Below, one piece after another: positions 43,308-53,033 of a DNA stretch of 64,000 nucleotides. Below the pieces are notes generated by a model. It did no database searches, was not told the origin of the DNA, and worked only from the letters and a program-made list of their open reading frames with translations. The position numbers and the translations under genes are program-made. Within the stretch, counting starts at the first letter, position 1, and each line of letters starts with the position of its first letter. The DNA is from JAKVAV01 sp047633195 (lineage in GTDB: Bacteria; Bacteroidota; Bacteroidia; Flavobacteriales_D; Cryomorphaceae): contig JBLIEU010000010.1 in NCBI GenBank assembly GCA_047633195.1, positions 1 to 64,000 of the forward strand. The letters run 5' to 3'.

Positions 43308-46300
43308 TATTTCTTCGTATTGTCTTCCTCTTCTATTTCCGTAGATTCCTTCTCGGGTTCATTAAAAATGTACCTGAATCGGTCAAAATCTTTTTGAAAG
43401 ACAAACCCTCCACCAGAGCGGGTAATTCGTCCGATTACGATGTCTTCTAAATCTGTTTTACTAAAGACCAGTAGGCGGTATCTGCCATCTGGTGTGAGCT
43501 TGTATTCGAGCTCGATATTCGTCATGAACTGTTGTTGCGAAGATTGAGCAGACCCAGAGTTCCCATCCTCTATGGCCATAGTACTTCCCACTTTCACTAT
43601 AATTCGATCGTCGGCAAATGACTTGGCCAAGTTGACGCTCAAGTCAGTACTTCCTTGTCCAGCGCTGCCACCATATGAGTACATATCAAAGTTTATATCG
43701 ACACCTTTCACGTATTTATCGGAGAGATTATTGAGTTGGTTGGTAAGAATTTGGCTGGCGCTATTTCGGGCTTGGTTTGCCAAGACATTCGAATTAGAAC
43801 CTCCATCTTGGGGTAAGAATGACCCGAGGATAAGGAGTGCAAAAACTTGCTTGTTTAGTTGACTTTCGTTTTCTCTTAAATCATTGAGTCTAGCCTCCAC
43901 AGAGCCGCTTAGGGATCCTTCAGCTTCCTGGGCCAATTGGATGTCGAAAGTAATTTGCGGCTCCAGCAATTTTCCATCCACATTGAGCAAAACGATGAAC
44001 GGGAGTTGTTGCTGAAAAGCATCGTCGTAAGAAGCGGAGCCATCGGTAAGCATCAGGTTCGAAATTCCTGCGCGCGTTTTGTAAGACGCAGTGATGTCGA
44101 TATTGGCATTGGTAGGCTCACCATTCCATACCAATTTACTTCCTTGGATGAAGTTAAATTTCTTCTTTTGTATGTCGTAGAAGGTCATTTGATAAAAACC
44201 ATTATCTACCTCGTAGACCCCGTTGAAGCGGAGAGCACCCGTTCTATCGTAATCAATATCCAGTTTTCCACTTCCTTGAATCTGCAAGTAGTCGCCAGCC
44301 GATGAATCCACAATTACTTGAAAAACGGCTGATTTATCGACGATTAATTCTCCCTTAATTTGAGGATTACTTGCGAATATGTTCCCTTCTAATTCTTTCT
44401 CTAGTTTATTTCTTGTGACAATATCGTCCTCGGGATTCTCTTCGAAATTTGTCCAAACAAGAAGCGATTTATCGAAGGCCTCTATATCGGCTTTGGTCGT
44501 TACGATGTATGTAAAATCTGTAGGCTCGTTGATTTTGACCTTTGCATCTACCTCAGGAGAAGTTGGCGGACCAGTTATCTCCAAATTGAGATCTGCTACC
44601 AGTTTTCCGTAGAAAGGACTATTTGCTGATTCCAAAATATCTACCAACGTAAAATTCTCACTTCTGATTTTTAGATCCAGTTCGGGTTGGGCGAATTTCT
44701 TGTGTTTTATTGTTCCATCGATGGATAAATTGCTGCCATTTTCGTCTGTCAAAGTGAATTTTTCAAAAGCTAACCCCTCAGGTGTAATTTTCACCTTTTC
44801 ATCATTCACCATGTATCCTGATCGAGCGCCATCAGGACGAATTGATGCATTCTTAAATTGAAGAGCTCCACCCAATTGCGGAAAAGTGGTTGTTCCATCG
44901 ATTGCGATTTCACCCGAGACCGATCCTGAAGCCTCAGCAATATTATTGGACACAAGTTTTTCTAAAAGGTGAAGATCAAATTGCTTGATCTTGACGTCGA
45001 GATCGAAAGTAGATAAAGAGTCGTTTTGCGGAAGAATATTTCCATCCACAACAATGTCGATGAATTCTCCCTTCGCGCTAATATAAGTCTCAAAGTCCCC
45101 ATTTTCGTTGGAGGCTTTCCATTCTAAAGTGCCAAAATCGGCTCCTGATATTTTGAAGTTCGTGATGTTTCCGTCTCCTTCAAAGCTATTGTTCCTATTG
45201 AATAAAACACGTCCATTGATTATTCCTTGAAATAGCTTTTCCTCTGTGTTAATTATACCTGTGAGCGCGCGCAATGGGAAGTTTTCTAAGGCAATACTCA
45301 GAGGTGAATCACTTTCTTCTTTTTCAAGTTGAAAGACTTTTTGATTGCTGTAAATTCTGAAATCTTGAAAACTGATTCCATTTTTATCAGATCTCATTAA
45401 GCAATCCTTTTCATAAAACCACTGATTGCCATCCAAGATCAAAGTATCATTAAGCTCAAAGGTGAACCCATTACTTAGTTTGAGCGAGTCTGGTTTTAAG
45501 TTCGCCCCAATTTGATAATGGTTTTTTGATGCTTCAGGGTTGATGGTTAGCAATGTTTGGGTGCCCTCCTCATTTTGATCTATCGTTAAATTTAGATCCT
45601 TTAAGCCCAATGTATCATAGGCCAAGGTGTTTATGGATAGTTTCCTTTTGGTGTTGCCTCCTCCGTCAGTGGTGGTAATTAGCAAGCTGTCGAGGCTGAA
45701 ATCGCCGTATTTTATTCCTGGGAAAAGGGCGGTGGCGATCAGTTCATTGTCGCTTGCAGAAAAATTCATTTCAGCAGATGAAGGTTTGAATTCCTTCAGG
45801 TCTGGAAGAAAGAGAAGACCGATATCTTCGAGGTCTGAGGTTTGGAAAGTAGCTTTCCAATAGGCCTCTTTGTCTAAAATAGATTCGTTTTCACCACGAG
45901 CTAGAAAATCTCTAATGACACTGCTCAGCGAATCTAATCTTCTGTTCGAAATGGAATGCAGTTGTATAAACCCTCCTTCGATCATGGCTTTGGTAGAGTC
46001 GAGACCTGTATAGAATGATGCTTTTAGCGGGTCTAGAGGAAATCTTTCGCCCTCTTTCACGAACAGGATTTCTTTAATCTCTGTAGATGCTTGGGTAGAA
46101 ATACTGTCAGTTTTGAATTTTGCGTTTAGGTTGAAGCTTCCCCTAATATCCTTTGTCGCATAGTTTAAACCTTGCAAATATATACCCTTCACTCTACCAG
46201 AAACGACAGCATCTATACCAGAAGTGAAATCAACCATTCCTCCTAGTCTAGCATACACAAAAGTATCTTGAACTGAGAAGGCATAGATAACTTCTTTGTC

Positions 46301-48250
46301 AGTAATATCAGCGTTTAGATTAAGATTCGCAAACTGATTATGGGCAAAATCGAGGGTGTCAATTCTTAGTTCCGTGCAGAGATGTAAGCTTGAATCTGTT
46401 AGATTTTGAGTCTCTAATTTTAAGGAGAAATCGGAGTTCAATTTCTCTGATAGTTTTAGATAATCCCCGACTCTCACCTCATTAGATTCAAGTAGAACCG
46501 ATAGCCCTTGTTTTTTTGTCGACCACCCGTCGCCTTGAAGATTTATGGCAATATTCCCGAACGGAGATTTTATGATGCCGTCAACATCAGCGTTTTTTGA
46601 GTTGTAATTGCCTTTCAGCTCAAGAGTGAGAAACGATGGAATCAGCGCTGTATCCACATCTATGTGGCTTATGCAAGGGATTAAATCACTCTTCTTAAGA
46701 TTCAATTCAAAATTCCTTAGCGTCAAGTCTTTTTGCCAAAGGCTATCACTCAGAGCGGTTGAACTGCCCTCGATAAAGACAAAACTACTGCCCGTTTTCA
46801 CCTTTAGACTAGTGAAGTCAATTGTGCTTCTATCCCCTTCGATGTCAAGGTTTATGAAAATGTCTTCAGCAGGAATGGGAAGGCTATCCAATTCTAAGAG
46901 GATATATATTTTTCTCACGTCGCTTGAAGCGATGCGTGTGTCATCTAAACTGATGGCTAGAAAATCAATGTTCAAAGAGTCTAGAAATCCTGCTACGTCA
47001 TCATACTCAATTACAGCTTCGAGTTTGATGGTTGACTGTCCGTAGCGGAGCTGCATATTATTTGCCTTTGCCGCTGAGTTCTGAAAAGCAAAATCACCAT
47101 GAAATTCTTGCAATTCATCGAATTCGTTGTACTGGCCCGAGAGACTTTTTAAATCCAAAGTGTAGCCCGAAGAATTGGCGGAGACGTCTTCAGCTGAAAT
47201 GGACAAACGCTTTAGGCTATGCAGCGTGTCGTTTTGATCGAAAGCCCTTAAACTTATGTTTTCGAGTTCAAATTCTTCAACCTTGAGATCTATATCAACA
47301 AAGAAACTGGTAGATTGGTCAGTACTCGAATAAGTAATGGATTCAGTGCTGGAGACTTTAGCAGGCAGCGGAATATTGAATTGTGAATCAACCAGCAGAA
47401 GTTCTTCTACATAGAATTTATTTTTGTTGAGATCGATTTCGTCGGTTTCCAGGAAAACCTGACCCAGTTGAAATTCATAGGTAGGCTCGGTTCCCAATTT
47501 CATTGAGATATGAGCGTTCAGAATCTCGAGTTCCTCCAAACCTATTTCAGGCAGAAGACTGGATGTATTTGAATCTGATTCCTTGGCCCTAGCAGGTATC
47601 GCAGCATAAAAACTACTGTTCTGTAGCGATATGCTTTCAGCTTTGAAGGCCTGATTTTCTATATCAAGCACATCCATATCCAGTTTGAATGATTCGATTT
47701 TTAAGTCAATTGAGTCTCCTGTTGTTCGGTCGGCGTATATGAAATCGAGTGATTCTATATTCAGATCGCCGAGCGAGAGCTCCCAACCTGAAGACGCAGA
47801 ATCCGTAGGAACGGTTTCTGTAGCAGCAGAATCATTGAAGCCTTCTGTGATGAAGTCAAAGTTGAATTCCCCGCTTTTATTCACAAATATTTTTCCTTCT
47901 ATTCCGCTCAGATTAATTTCGTCAATTCGGATAGTCTTTGCGAAAAGCATCCGCCAGCCAGGGTGAATTTCAAGGCCGTCTACGGTGGCAAGTTTAGAGC
48001 CATCAGGGGATAGTAAGTCAATATCTTCGAGGCCTATAAAAAATGGGAGTCTTAGATCTACTTTACCAATACTCAGTTGACCTCCGGTTTTTTCATTGAA
48101 GTAAGAAGTTCCTTTGTTCACTGCGTGTTCGTGAATTGAAGGAACTTTCCAGATAGCAAAGACTGCCACGAATAAAATGATGAATGCGATAAGGATCCAT
48201 TTAAATACCTTGGCGGCAATTCGCATGGATTTCTTAAAGAATTCTTTCAT
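43307..48250 (-). CDS. tamB: TamB-type translocation/assembly module protein
   Basis: A 1,647-residue AsmA/TamB-type protein. One N-terminal membrane helix (FKWILIAFIILFVAVFAIWK) anchors it in the inner membrane. The rest is a long beta-rich taco-like rod; GGQLSIGKVDLRLPFFIGLE near the start and a C-terminal TamB domain (DUF490) with VRSGNDAY-like repeats absent but QLPFIVLLNVDGKLLEPQIT, VFALLILGSFLPQ and KVGSTMAIED present. It bridges the periplasm toward TamL in the outer membrane and may carry phospholipid. It is transcribed leftward with tamL (one-base overlap) and is divergent from the glycosyltransferase gene 28 bases away. Confidence 0.92.
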   Translation of the reverse strand: MKEFFKKSMRIAAKVFKWILIAFIILFVAVFAIWKVPSIHEHAVNKGTSYFNEKTGGQLSIGKVDLRLPFFIGLEDIDLLSPDGSKLATVDGLEIHPGWRMLFAKTIRIDEINLSGIEGKIFVNKSGEFNFDFITEGFNDSAATETVPTDSASSGWELSLGDLNIESLDFIYADRTTGDSIDLKIESFKLDMDVLDIENQAFKAESISLQNSSFYAAIPARAKESDSNTSSLLPEIGLEELEILNAHISMKLGTEPTYEFQLGQVFLETDEIDLNKNKFYVEELLLVDSQFNIPLPAKVSSTESITYSSTDQSTSFFVDIDLKVEEFELENISLRAFDQNDTLHSLKRLSISAEDVSANSSGYTLDLKSLSGQYNEFDELQEFHGDFAFQNSAAKANNMQLRYGQSTIKLEAVIEYDDVAGFLDSLNIDFLAISLDDTRIASSDVRKIYILLELDSLPIPAEDIFINLDIEGDRSTIDFTSLKVKTGSSFVFIEGSSTALSDSLWQKDLTLRNFELNLKKSDLIPCISHIDVDTALIPSFLTLELKGNYNSKNADVDGIIKSPFGNIAINLQGDGWSTKKQGLSVLLESNEVRVGDYLKLSEKLNSDFSLKLETQNLTDSSLHLCTELRIDTLDFAHNQFANLNLNADITDKEVIYAFSVQDTFVYARLGGMVDFTSGIDAVVSGRVKGIYLQGLNYATKDIRGSFNLNAKFKTDSISTQASTEIKEILFVKEGERFPLDPLKASFYTGLDSTKAMIEGGFIQLHSISNRRLDSLSSVIRDFLARGENESILDKEAYWKATFQTSDLEDIGLLFLPDLKEFKPSSAEMNFSASDNELIATALFPGIKYGDFSLDSLLITTTDGGGNTKRKLSINTLAYDTLGLKDLNLTIDQNEEGTQTLLTINPEASKNHYQIGANLKPDSLKLSNGFTFELNDTLILDGNQWFYEKDCLMRSDKNGISFQDFRIYSNQKVFQLEKEESDSPLSIALENFPLRALTGIINTEEKLFQGIINGRVLFNRNNSFEGDGNITNFKISGADFGTLEWKASNENGDFETYISAKGEFIDIVVDGNILPQNDSLSTFDLDVKIKQFDLHLLEKLVSNNIAEASGSVSGEIAIDGTTTFPQLGGALQFKNASIRPDGARSGYMVNDEKVKITPEGLAFEKFTLTDENGSNLSIDGTIKHKKFAQPELDLKIRSENFTLVDILESANSPFYGKLVADLNLEITGPPTSPEVDAKVKINEPTDFTYIVTTKADIEAFDKSLLVWTNFEENPEDDIVTRNKLEKELEGNIFASNPQIKGELIVDKSAVFQVIVDSSAGDYLQIQGSGKLDIDYDRTGALRFNGVYEVDNGFYQMTFYDIQKKKFNFIQGSKLVWNGEPTNANIDITASYKTRAGISNLMLTDGSASYDDAFQQQLPFIVLLNVDGKLLEPQITFDIQLAQEAEGSLSGSVEARLNDLRENESQLNKQVFALLILGSFLPQDGGSNSNVLANQARNSASQILTNQLNNLSDKYVKGVDINFDMYSYGGSAGQGSTDLSVNLAKSFADDRIIVKVGSTMAIEDGNSGSAQSSQQQFMTNIELEYKLTPDGRYRLLVFSKTDLEDIVIGRITRSGGGFVFQKDFDRFRYIFNEPEKESTEIEEEDNTKK

Positions 48251-48251
48251 T

Positions 48252-48259
48252 TAATTTTG
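48252..48259 (+). promoter_or_regulatory. Bacteroidota -7 element upstream of the GT-C-like gene
   Basis: TAATTTTG matches TAnnTTTG, 19 bases before ATG 48279, in the tight divergent region with tamB. It favours ATG 48279 over the upstream TTG at 48261. Confidence 0.5.
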
Positions 48260-48278
48260 CTTGATAATTGACTGCCAA

Positions 48279-49775
48279 ATGACTAACCAAAAAGTGTTGG
48301 AAAGTACGAACTTTTCAGTGGTTACAAGGACTTTCAGCTTGGTGCTATTGGCTTTTTTTTGCGCCTTGTTTGTTCATTTTTTGAACCATCAATTTCTAGC
48401 CTCCGAAATTCCAACTTCACTTAGAGATAGCATTAGTGTAATTACCTCGGATGATGCTTCTTACATCAGGCCAACACTCAATTCTCTTGATTTGGGAGTT
48501 TGGAAAGGATCCAATCCTGGTGTTGGCGCCTATGTGCTCAGATCGCCTGGATATGGGATGGTCTTTGGAGTTTTTGCCTACCTCTTTGGTGAGACGAACG
48601 GTCTGTTGGCAATGGTTTTGTTTCAGTTAATCCTATGGAGTTTGGCTGTTGGCGCCATTCCGTTTCTGGCCCGCAGTCTTGGATTGAAAGAAAAGCCATC
48701 TTGGTGGCTGGCCGTTTTCATTTCGCTCATGCCCATGTTTTATGGATTTTTGAGCTACACACTCACGGAGGCAATAACACCTTCTTTGGTGATCTTTTTC
48801 TACACTTTTCTTTTTTTCGGTATCGAGAAAAGTCGAAAGCTTTTGTTGATCTCTGTTATTGTACTTGGCTTTTTGATCCTCGTCAGACCTCCGTTGATCC
48901 TTCTGGTTCTCTCTTACCTTCCCTTCTTTCCAGTGCTCAGAAAAAGACTCGTACCAGTTCTATTCATTGCGCTGGCGCCAATTTTTTTATGGCAATTGCG
49001 CGTGCACCGATTTACCGGAAGGTTTGATCTTCATCCTATTTATCAATCCGATGCTTCAGATTTATACAGACCGCTGCACAAAGCTGCTTGGAATTTTCAT
49101 AAAATGACTGGACAAACGGGAGTTGAGTTTCACCATTCAATGAATTTGTTGTGGCAAGCCGCCGAAGGAAATATCTCCGATGGCGATGCCACGAATGCCA
49201 CATTAAACAATCTTCATAGCAGTGTACTCCAAACCTTCAGTCGAGAGGAGGTTGTGTCTGCTTATTTTCAATACATCGCTATTCTCAGGCAACAAGTTCC
49301 ATATCAATTGGCAAATGAGCCAATCAATCGCACATTGACCGGTGAGGCGGATTTGATCGCAAGGTTTGAATCAATGCAAAAGGAATACGTTTCGAATAAC
49401 TTTACTCAAGCTTGGTTGATTGGCCCAATGAGTGTGATCAGAGAATTGGCACTCCACAGCAACTTATCGTTGTATATGTTTCAAAAGCCGCTGCGCGGAA
49501 ATGCGCTGGTCGAAACGTTAAGATGGCTTTCGTTAGCGGTTCATTTGTTCATTTACCTGTTTGCGCTGGTCTTCCTTTTCAGGAAAAAGAATCAAGTTTC
49601 TATTTCCATTGCAATGCCCGCTATTTTATTTTTTTTCTATTTAATCTTTATTCAAAGAGGAATTGAGGAGAGATACATGTTGCCTTATTTGGTTCCGTTA
49701 CTTTTACTCTCAATTCACACCGTCACTTCATTTTTACCCAAAAGGATAAAAGAGGTATTTCTACAAACTGACTAA
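48279..49775 (+). CDS. Polytopic membrane protein, GT-C glycosyltransferase-like
   Basis: A protein of 498 residues from ATG 48279 with about ten membrane helices. After the first helix comes a periplasmic loop with acidic residues and DISVITSDDASYIRPTL-like sequence (SVITSDDASYIRPTLNSLDL), then VLRSPGYGMVFGVFAYLFG, the layout of GT39/ArnT-type GT-C transferases, which use the loop acid and a lipid-linked sugar donor. Helices follow, including WLAVFISLMPMFYGF and FLILVRPPLILLVLSYLPF. The C-terminus has RGIEERYMLPYLVPLLLLSI. Substrate unknown; glycan assembly at the envelope is likely. The LOG gene follows after 10 bases. Confidence 0.72.
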   Translation: MTNQKVLESTNFSVVTRTFSLVLLAFFCALFVHFLNHQFLASEIPTSLRDSISVITSDDASYIRPTLNSLDLGVWKGSNPGVGAYVLRSPGYGMVFGVFAYLFGETNGLLAMVLFQLILWSLAVGAIPFLARSLGLKEKPSWWLAVFISLMPMFYGFLSYTLTEAITPSLVIFFYTFLFFGIEKSRKLLLISVIVLGFLILVRPPLILLVLSYLPFFPVLRKRLVPVLFIALAPIFLWQLRVHRFTGRFDLHPIYQSDASDLYRPLHKAAWNFHKMTGQTGVEFHHSMNLLWQAAEGNISDGDATNATLNNLHSSVLQTFSREEVVSAYFQYIAILRQQVPYQLANEPINRTLTGEADLIARFESMQKEYVSNNFTQAWLIGPMSVIRELALHSNLSLYMFQKPLRGNALVETLRWLSLAVHLFIYLFALVFLFRKKNQVSISIAMPAILFFFYLIFIQRGIEERYMLPYLVPLLLLSIHTVTSFLPKRIKEVFLQTD

Positions 49776-49785
49776 AGATTTTTTG

Positions 49786-50367
49786 ATGAATAGTATTGCT
49801 GTTTTTTGTGCCTCCGCCAGAGGAGTTGATGATCTCTATTTCGATGCCGCTAGGAGTGCTGGGGGCACTTTGGCTTCAGAAGGTATCCAAGTGGTTTTTG
49901 GTGGCTCTAAGCTCGGTTTGATGGGAGCGGTAGCTGACGGCGCTTTGGAAAATGGGGGAGAGGTGATCGGAGTGCTTCCAAGCTTTATGCGAAAGAAAGA
50001 ATTGGAGCACAAAGGCCTCACCGAATTGATTTTCGTGGAGTCGATGCACGAGCGAAAGCTCAAGATGCACGATTTGAGCGATGGTGTCATTGCACTCCCT
50101 GGCGGATTCGGAACTTTCGAAGAGTTGTTTGAAATGCTCACATGGGCACAATTGGGCCTGCACACCAAGCCTATTGGCATACTCAACGTATCTGGATACT
50201 ATGACAAGCTTTTGGAGATGTTTGACCATATGGCTCAAACGGGTCTCTTGCGACAAAGCTGCAAAGACATGGTTTTAGTAGCGGAAGCGATGCCCGAGCT
50301 CTTAAGCCAAATGAGAAATTACGTAGCTCCTCCTTCTGCTTTATCGCTGCTCAAGGATCAAACCTAA
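49786..50367 (+). CDS. LOG family protein (cytokinin phosphoribohydrolase-like)
   Basis: A 193-residue Rossmann protein of the LOG/TIGR00730 family, from ATG 49786. Signature motifs are FGGSKLGLMGAVADGALENG (residues about 38-57), HERKLKMHDLSD, and ALPGGFGTFEELFEMLTW with the PGGxGTxxE motif. LOG enzymes release adenine-type bases from nucleoside monophosphates; in many bacteria the physiological role is unclear. It may be co-transcribed with the GT-C-like gene. Its stop overlaps that of ppc by 4 bases. Confidence 0.9.
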   Translation: MNSIAVFCASARGVDDLYFDAARSAGGTLASEGIQVVFGGSKLGLMGAVADGALENGGEVIGVLPSFMRKKELEHKGLTELIFVESMHERKLKMHDLSDGVIALPGGFGTFEELFEMLTWAQLGLHTKPIGILNVSGYYDKLLEMFDHMAQTGLLRQSCKDMVLVAEAMPELLSQMRNYVAPPSALSLLKDQT

Positions 50368-52934
50368 GCGCTATTTCTGCTTGCGTTGATATTCCCGTAA
50401 AGGGAACGAACCACGAGCTTATTGTAGCTCTCCTTTAGTTTTTCGTTTTTCTCTCCCTTCGAGTTTTCCAACTCCTTAATGCGAATCATGGCATGCTGCT
50501 GAATGGTCAGTAGCGGTAATACGATGTTTTCCCTCAGCTTTATGCTGGCCTTGATGTCAGGATTGGTTTGAAGCAATTCGTCCTGCCCTGATATGAGTAG
50601 AAGGTACTTCTTCGCACGCACCGACTCCTCGTAGATCAGCTTCCAGAACTCTCCGAACTCCTCGTCTTTTTCCATGTAGCGCGTTAGCTCAAAGTAGGTT
50701 TTGGAAAGCGATTGCATGGAATTGCCTAAGAGCGTTCTGAAGAAAAGTGAATTGGTGTAGAGTTCTTGAATTTCTTCGAGTCTTCCTTCTTTGTCAAACG
50801 CTTCGAAAGCCCTGCCCAGTCCGTAGAAACCAGGAACATTTTGTTTCAGCTGACTCCAAGCACCTACAAAGGGAATGGCTCTCAAATCTTCAAACTTCAA
50901 TTTGTCACTCTTTCCTCGTTTAGAAGGGCGGCTTCCAATATTGGTCTGACCGTAATATTTCAGCGTACTCATCTTTTCCAAATAGGGAACAAACTTAGGG
51001 TGAGCCTTGAAATCGCAGTAAGCTTGATAGCTGATGCCCGATAATTCCTCCAGTATTGTTCGCGATTCTTCTCCCAGAATTTTTTCAGGAGAATTGATAA
51101 CTTGGTTTTCCAAACCAGCCGTCAGCAGCTGTTCCAAGTTATGGCGGGAAGATTCTTCGGTTCCGAAATTGGAACTAATCGTTTGTCCCTGAACGGTAAG
51201 CTGAATTTGACTGCTTTCAATCGTTGGGCCCAGAGACGCGTAGAACTTATGCGTATTTCCACCACCACGGGCAGGAGGCCCACCGCGACCATCGAAGAAA
51301 ACAACTTGAATTCCGTGTTCTCGAGAGACTCTGGAGATTTCTTCTTTAGCTCTAAAGATGTTCCAGTTTGCCGAAAGGTAACCGCCATCCTTTGTGCCAT
51401 CTGAGAAGCCAAGCATAACGACTTGCTTCATATGGCGATTTTTTAAATGTTTGAGGTAGGTTGCGTTGGAATAGAGTTTTTCCATTACGCCTCCTCCAGC
51501 TTGTAAATCATCTATGGTTTCAAAAAGTGGGATAACATCCATAAACATCTTGGTCCCCATTCCGCTGAGTTTGGCCATCCCGAAGACTCTTGCCATATCA
51601 ATTTCTCCACGGCAATTGCTGATGATGTATCGGTAACATCCTGAAGCACCATTTCTTTCTTGAATTTCTTGCATAGCATAGAACGATGAAATGGTATCGT
51701 TCAATGTGGGGTCGTCTAATCTTGGTTTTAATTTGAGTGGCTCAAGTTCTAAAAGACTCGCAAAGTTATTTTGTAATCCGTCAGGCCCTTTGTTTTTTGA
51801 GATTTTTGGAAGAAGCGCTTCAAAGGTCTTCGCGATTACACGACTATCCTGGCGAATGTCCAAGCTGGCAAAATGAAATCCGAATACGCGAACCTTTCTT
51901 CTGATTGATTCGACTTCTTCAATGTAAAGGCCACTGTGTTCTTCTTCGATAACGGCCTTCAATTCATCGAGCCTATTTTCGAGCCATTTTAGTTTAATCA
52001 CTGGGTTTTCGGGATTGACAAAAGCCGACTTGTAAAGCTTTGATTCTATCGCTTCAACAATTTCCAGCGCTCCCCTGAATGTGATTCTTCTTTTGAGTTC
52101 GCGAATGTCCTTGTAGTAACTTTTCAATACGCTGGTGCGCAAACGGTCTGCGACCATTAGGGAAGTGTCCACGCTAACGAATGGATTTCCGTCGCGGTCT
52201 CCACCTGGCCAAAAGCCCAGTTGCAGCAGTGAGTTATTTCGCAAAATTTCCTCTGCGCTTTCATTCAGTTGGGCGCTAACGTTGTCGTAAATTTTTGGGA
52301 TACTTTTATAGAAAACATTTTCTAGGTACCAGATGAGGCTAACAGCCTCATCATACGGCGTCGGTTTTTGCTTTTTGAAAAAGGGAGTTTTACCGAGTTG
52401 AGCTAAATAAGACTTGATATTGGGAAGGTCATTTCTTCTTATGGCCTCAGAAAGGTCGGTGATGATTCCCAGCACAGGCCCTGGGTAAAACTGGGTAGGG
52501 TGCGCTGTTAGAACTATTCTCACACCAAAATCTCTGAGAGCAGTCTTTAGAGCTTCGCTGGCATTCCTGTTTGCCGTTTGATTAAAGAAAGCATTGACAG
52601 AGCCATTTCCATCTATATTATTCACCACATCATAGGCAGCATCTTCCAATGCGTCTACCAGGACAACTTGGCGTTCGATGTATTGGATAAATCTGAAAAG
52701 TTGATCTATCTGATTCTCCTCAGTTTTGTATTCTTTTCTATCGGCGAAAAACGAGGCGATAATTTCATCTGGAGATTTCCCTTCTTGCAGCCCATCGGCA
52801 CATTGTTCCTCCAAAAGTGGCAAGAGAATGCCTGTTCTGTGGACTCCATCAAGGTCAAGTGTTAAAAAAATGGAATTATAAATCTTGAATCGAAGTAGCA
52901 CTAAATCGTTGAAGGCGCTCACGTTATTGTTCAT
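50364..52934 (-). CDS. ppc: Phosphoenolpyruvate carboxylase
   Basis: A protein of 856 residues from the ATG at 52932-52934 (MNNNVSAFNDLVLL) that carboxylates PEP to oxaloacetate, feeding the TCA cycle. Key motifs are IVLTAHPTQFYPGPVLG (catalytic His), LQLGFWPGGDRDGNPFVS, VMLGFSDGTKDGGYLSANW and VVFFDGRGGPPARGGGNTHK (Gly-rich loop), plus FVGAWSQLKQNVPGFYGLG. Length is slightly below the usual 880-930. The C-terminus is ASRNSA rather than the common QNTG, although the frame is not visibly truncated. A longer start at 52968-52970 is possible. Cytosolic. Confidence 0.93.
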   Translation of the reverse strand: MNNNVSAFNDLVLLRFKIYNSIFLTLDLDGVHRTGILLPLLEEQCADGLQEGKSPDEIIASFFADRKEYKTEENQIDQLFRFIQYIERQVVLVDALEDAAYDVVNNIDGNGSVNAFFNQTANRNASEALKTALRDFGVRIVLTAHPTQFYPGPVLGIITDLSEAIRRNDLPNIKSYLAQLGKTPFFKKQKPTPYDEAVSLIWYLENVFYKSIPKIYDNVSAQLNESAEEILRNNSLLQLGFWPGGDRDGNPFVSVDTSLMVADRLRTSVLKSYYKDIRELKRRITFRGALEIVEAIESKLYKSAFVNPENPVIKLKWLENRLDELKAVIEEEHSGLYIEEVESIRRKVRVFGFHFASLDIRQDSRVIAKTFEALLPKISKNKGPDGLQNNFASLLELEPLKLKPRLDDPTLNDTISSFYAMQEIQERNGASGCYRYIISNCRGEIDMARVFGMAKLSGMGTKMFMDVIPLFETIDDLQAGGGVMEKLYSNATYLKHLKNRHMKQVVMLGFSDGTKDGGYLSANWNIFRAKEEISRVSREHGIQVVFFDGRGGPPARGGGNTHKFYASLGPTIESSQIQLTVQGQTISSNFGTEESSRHNLEQLLTAGLENQVINSPEKILGEESRTILEELSGISYQAYCDFKAHPKFVPYLEKMSTLKYYGQTNIGSRPSKRGKSDKLKFEDLRAIPFVGAWSQLKQNVPGFYGLGRAFEAFDKEGRLEEIQELYTNSLFFRTLLGNSMQSLSKTYFELTRYMEKDEEFGEFWKLIYEESVRAKKYLLLISGQDELLQTNPDIKASIKLRENIVLPLLTIQQHAMIRIKELENSKGEKNEKLKESYNKLVVRSLYGNINASRNSA

Positions 52935-53015
52935 ATCGAGGGTTAAGTTTTTCAGCTGATGAAGGTACAAAAGGAAAATGGCTCCTTTCCGTTTTCGCTA
53001 CCCATACATTCTCGT

Positions 53016-53023
53016 TAACTTTG
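53016..53023 (+). promoter_or_regulatory. Bacteroidota -7 element for helicase-ung
   Basis: TAACTTTG matches TAnnTTTG and lies 10 bases before ATG 53034, so the leader is very short, as with other genes in the window. Confidence 0.55.
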
Positions 53024-53033
53024 CGCCGTTTTT

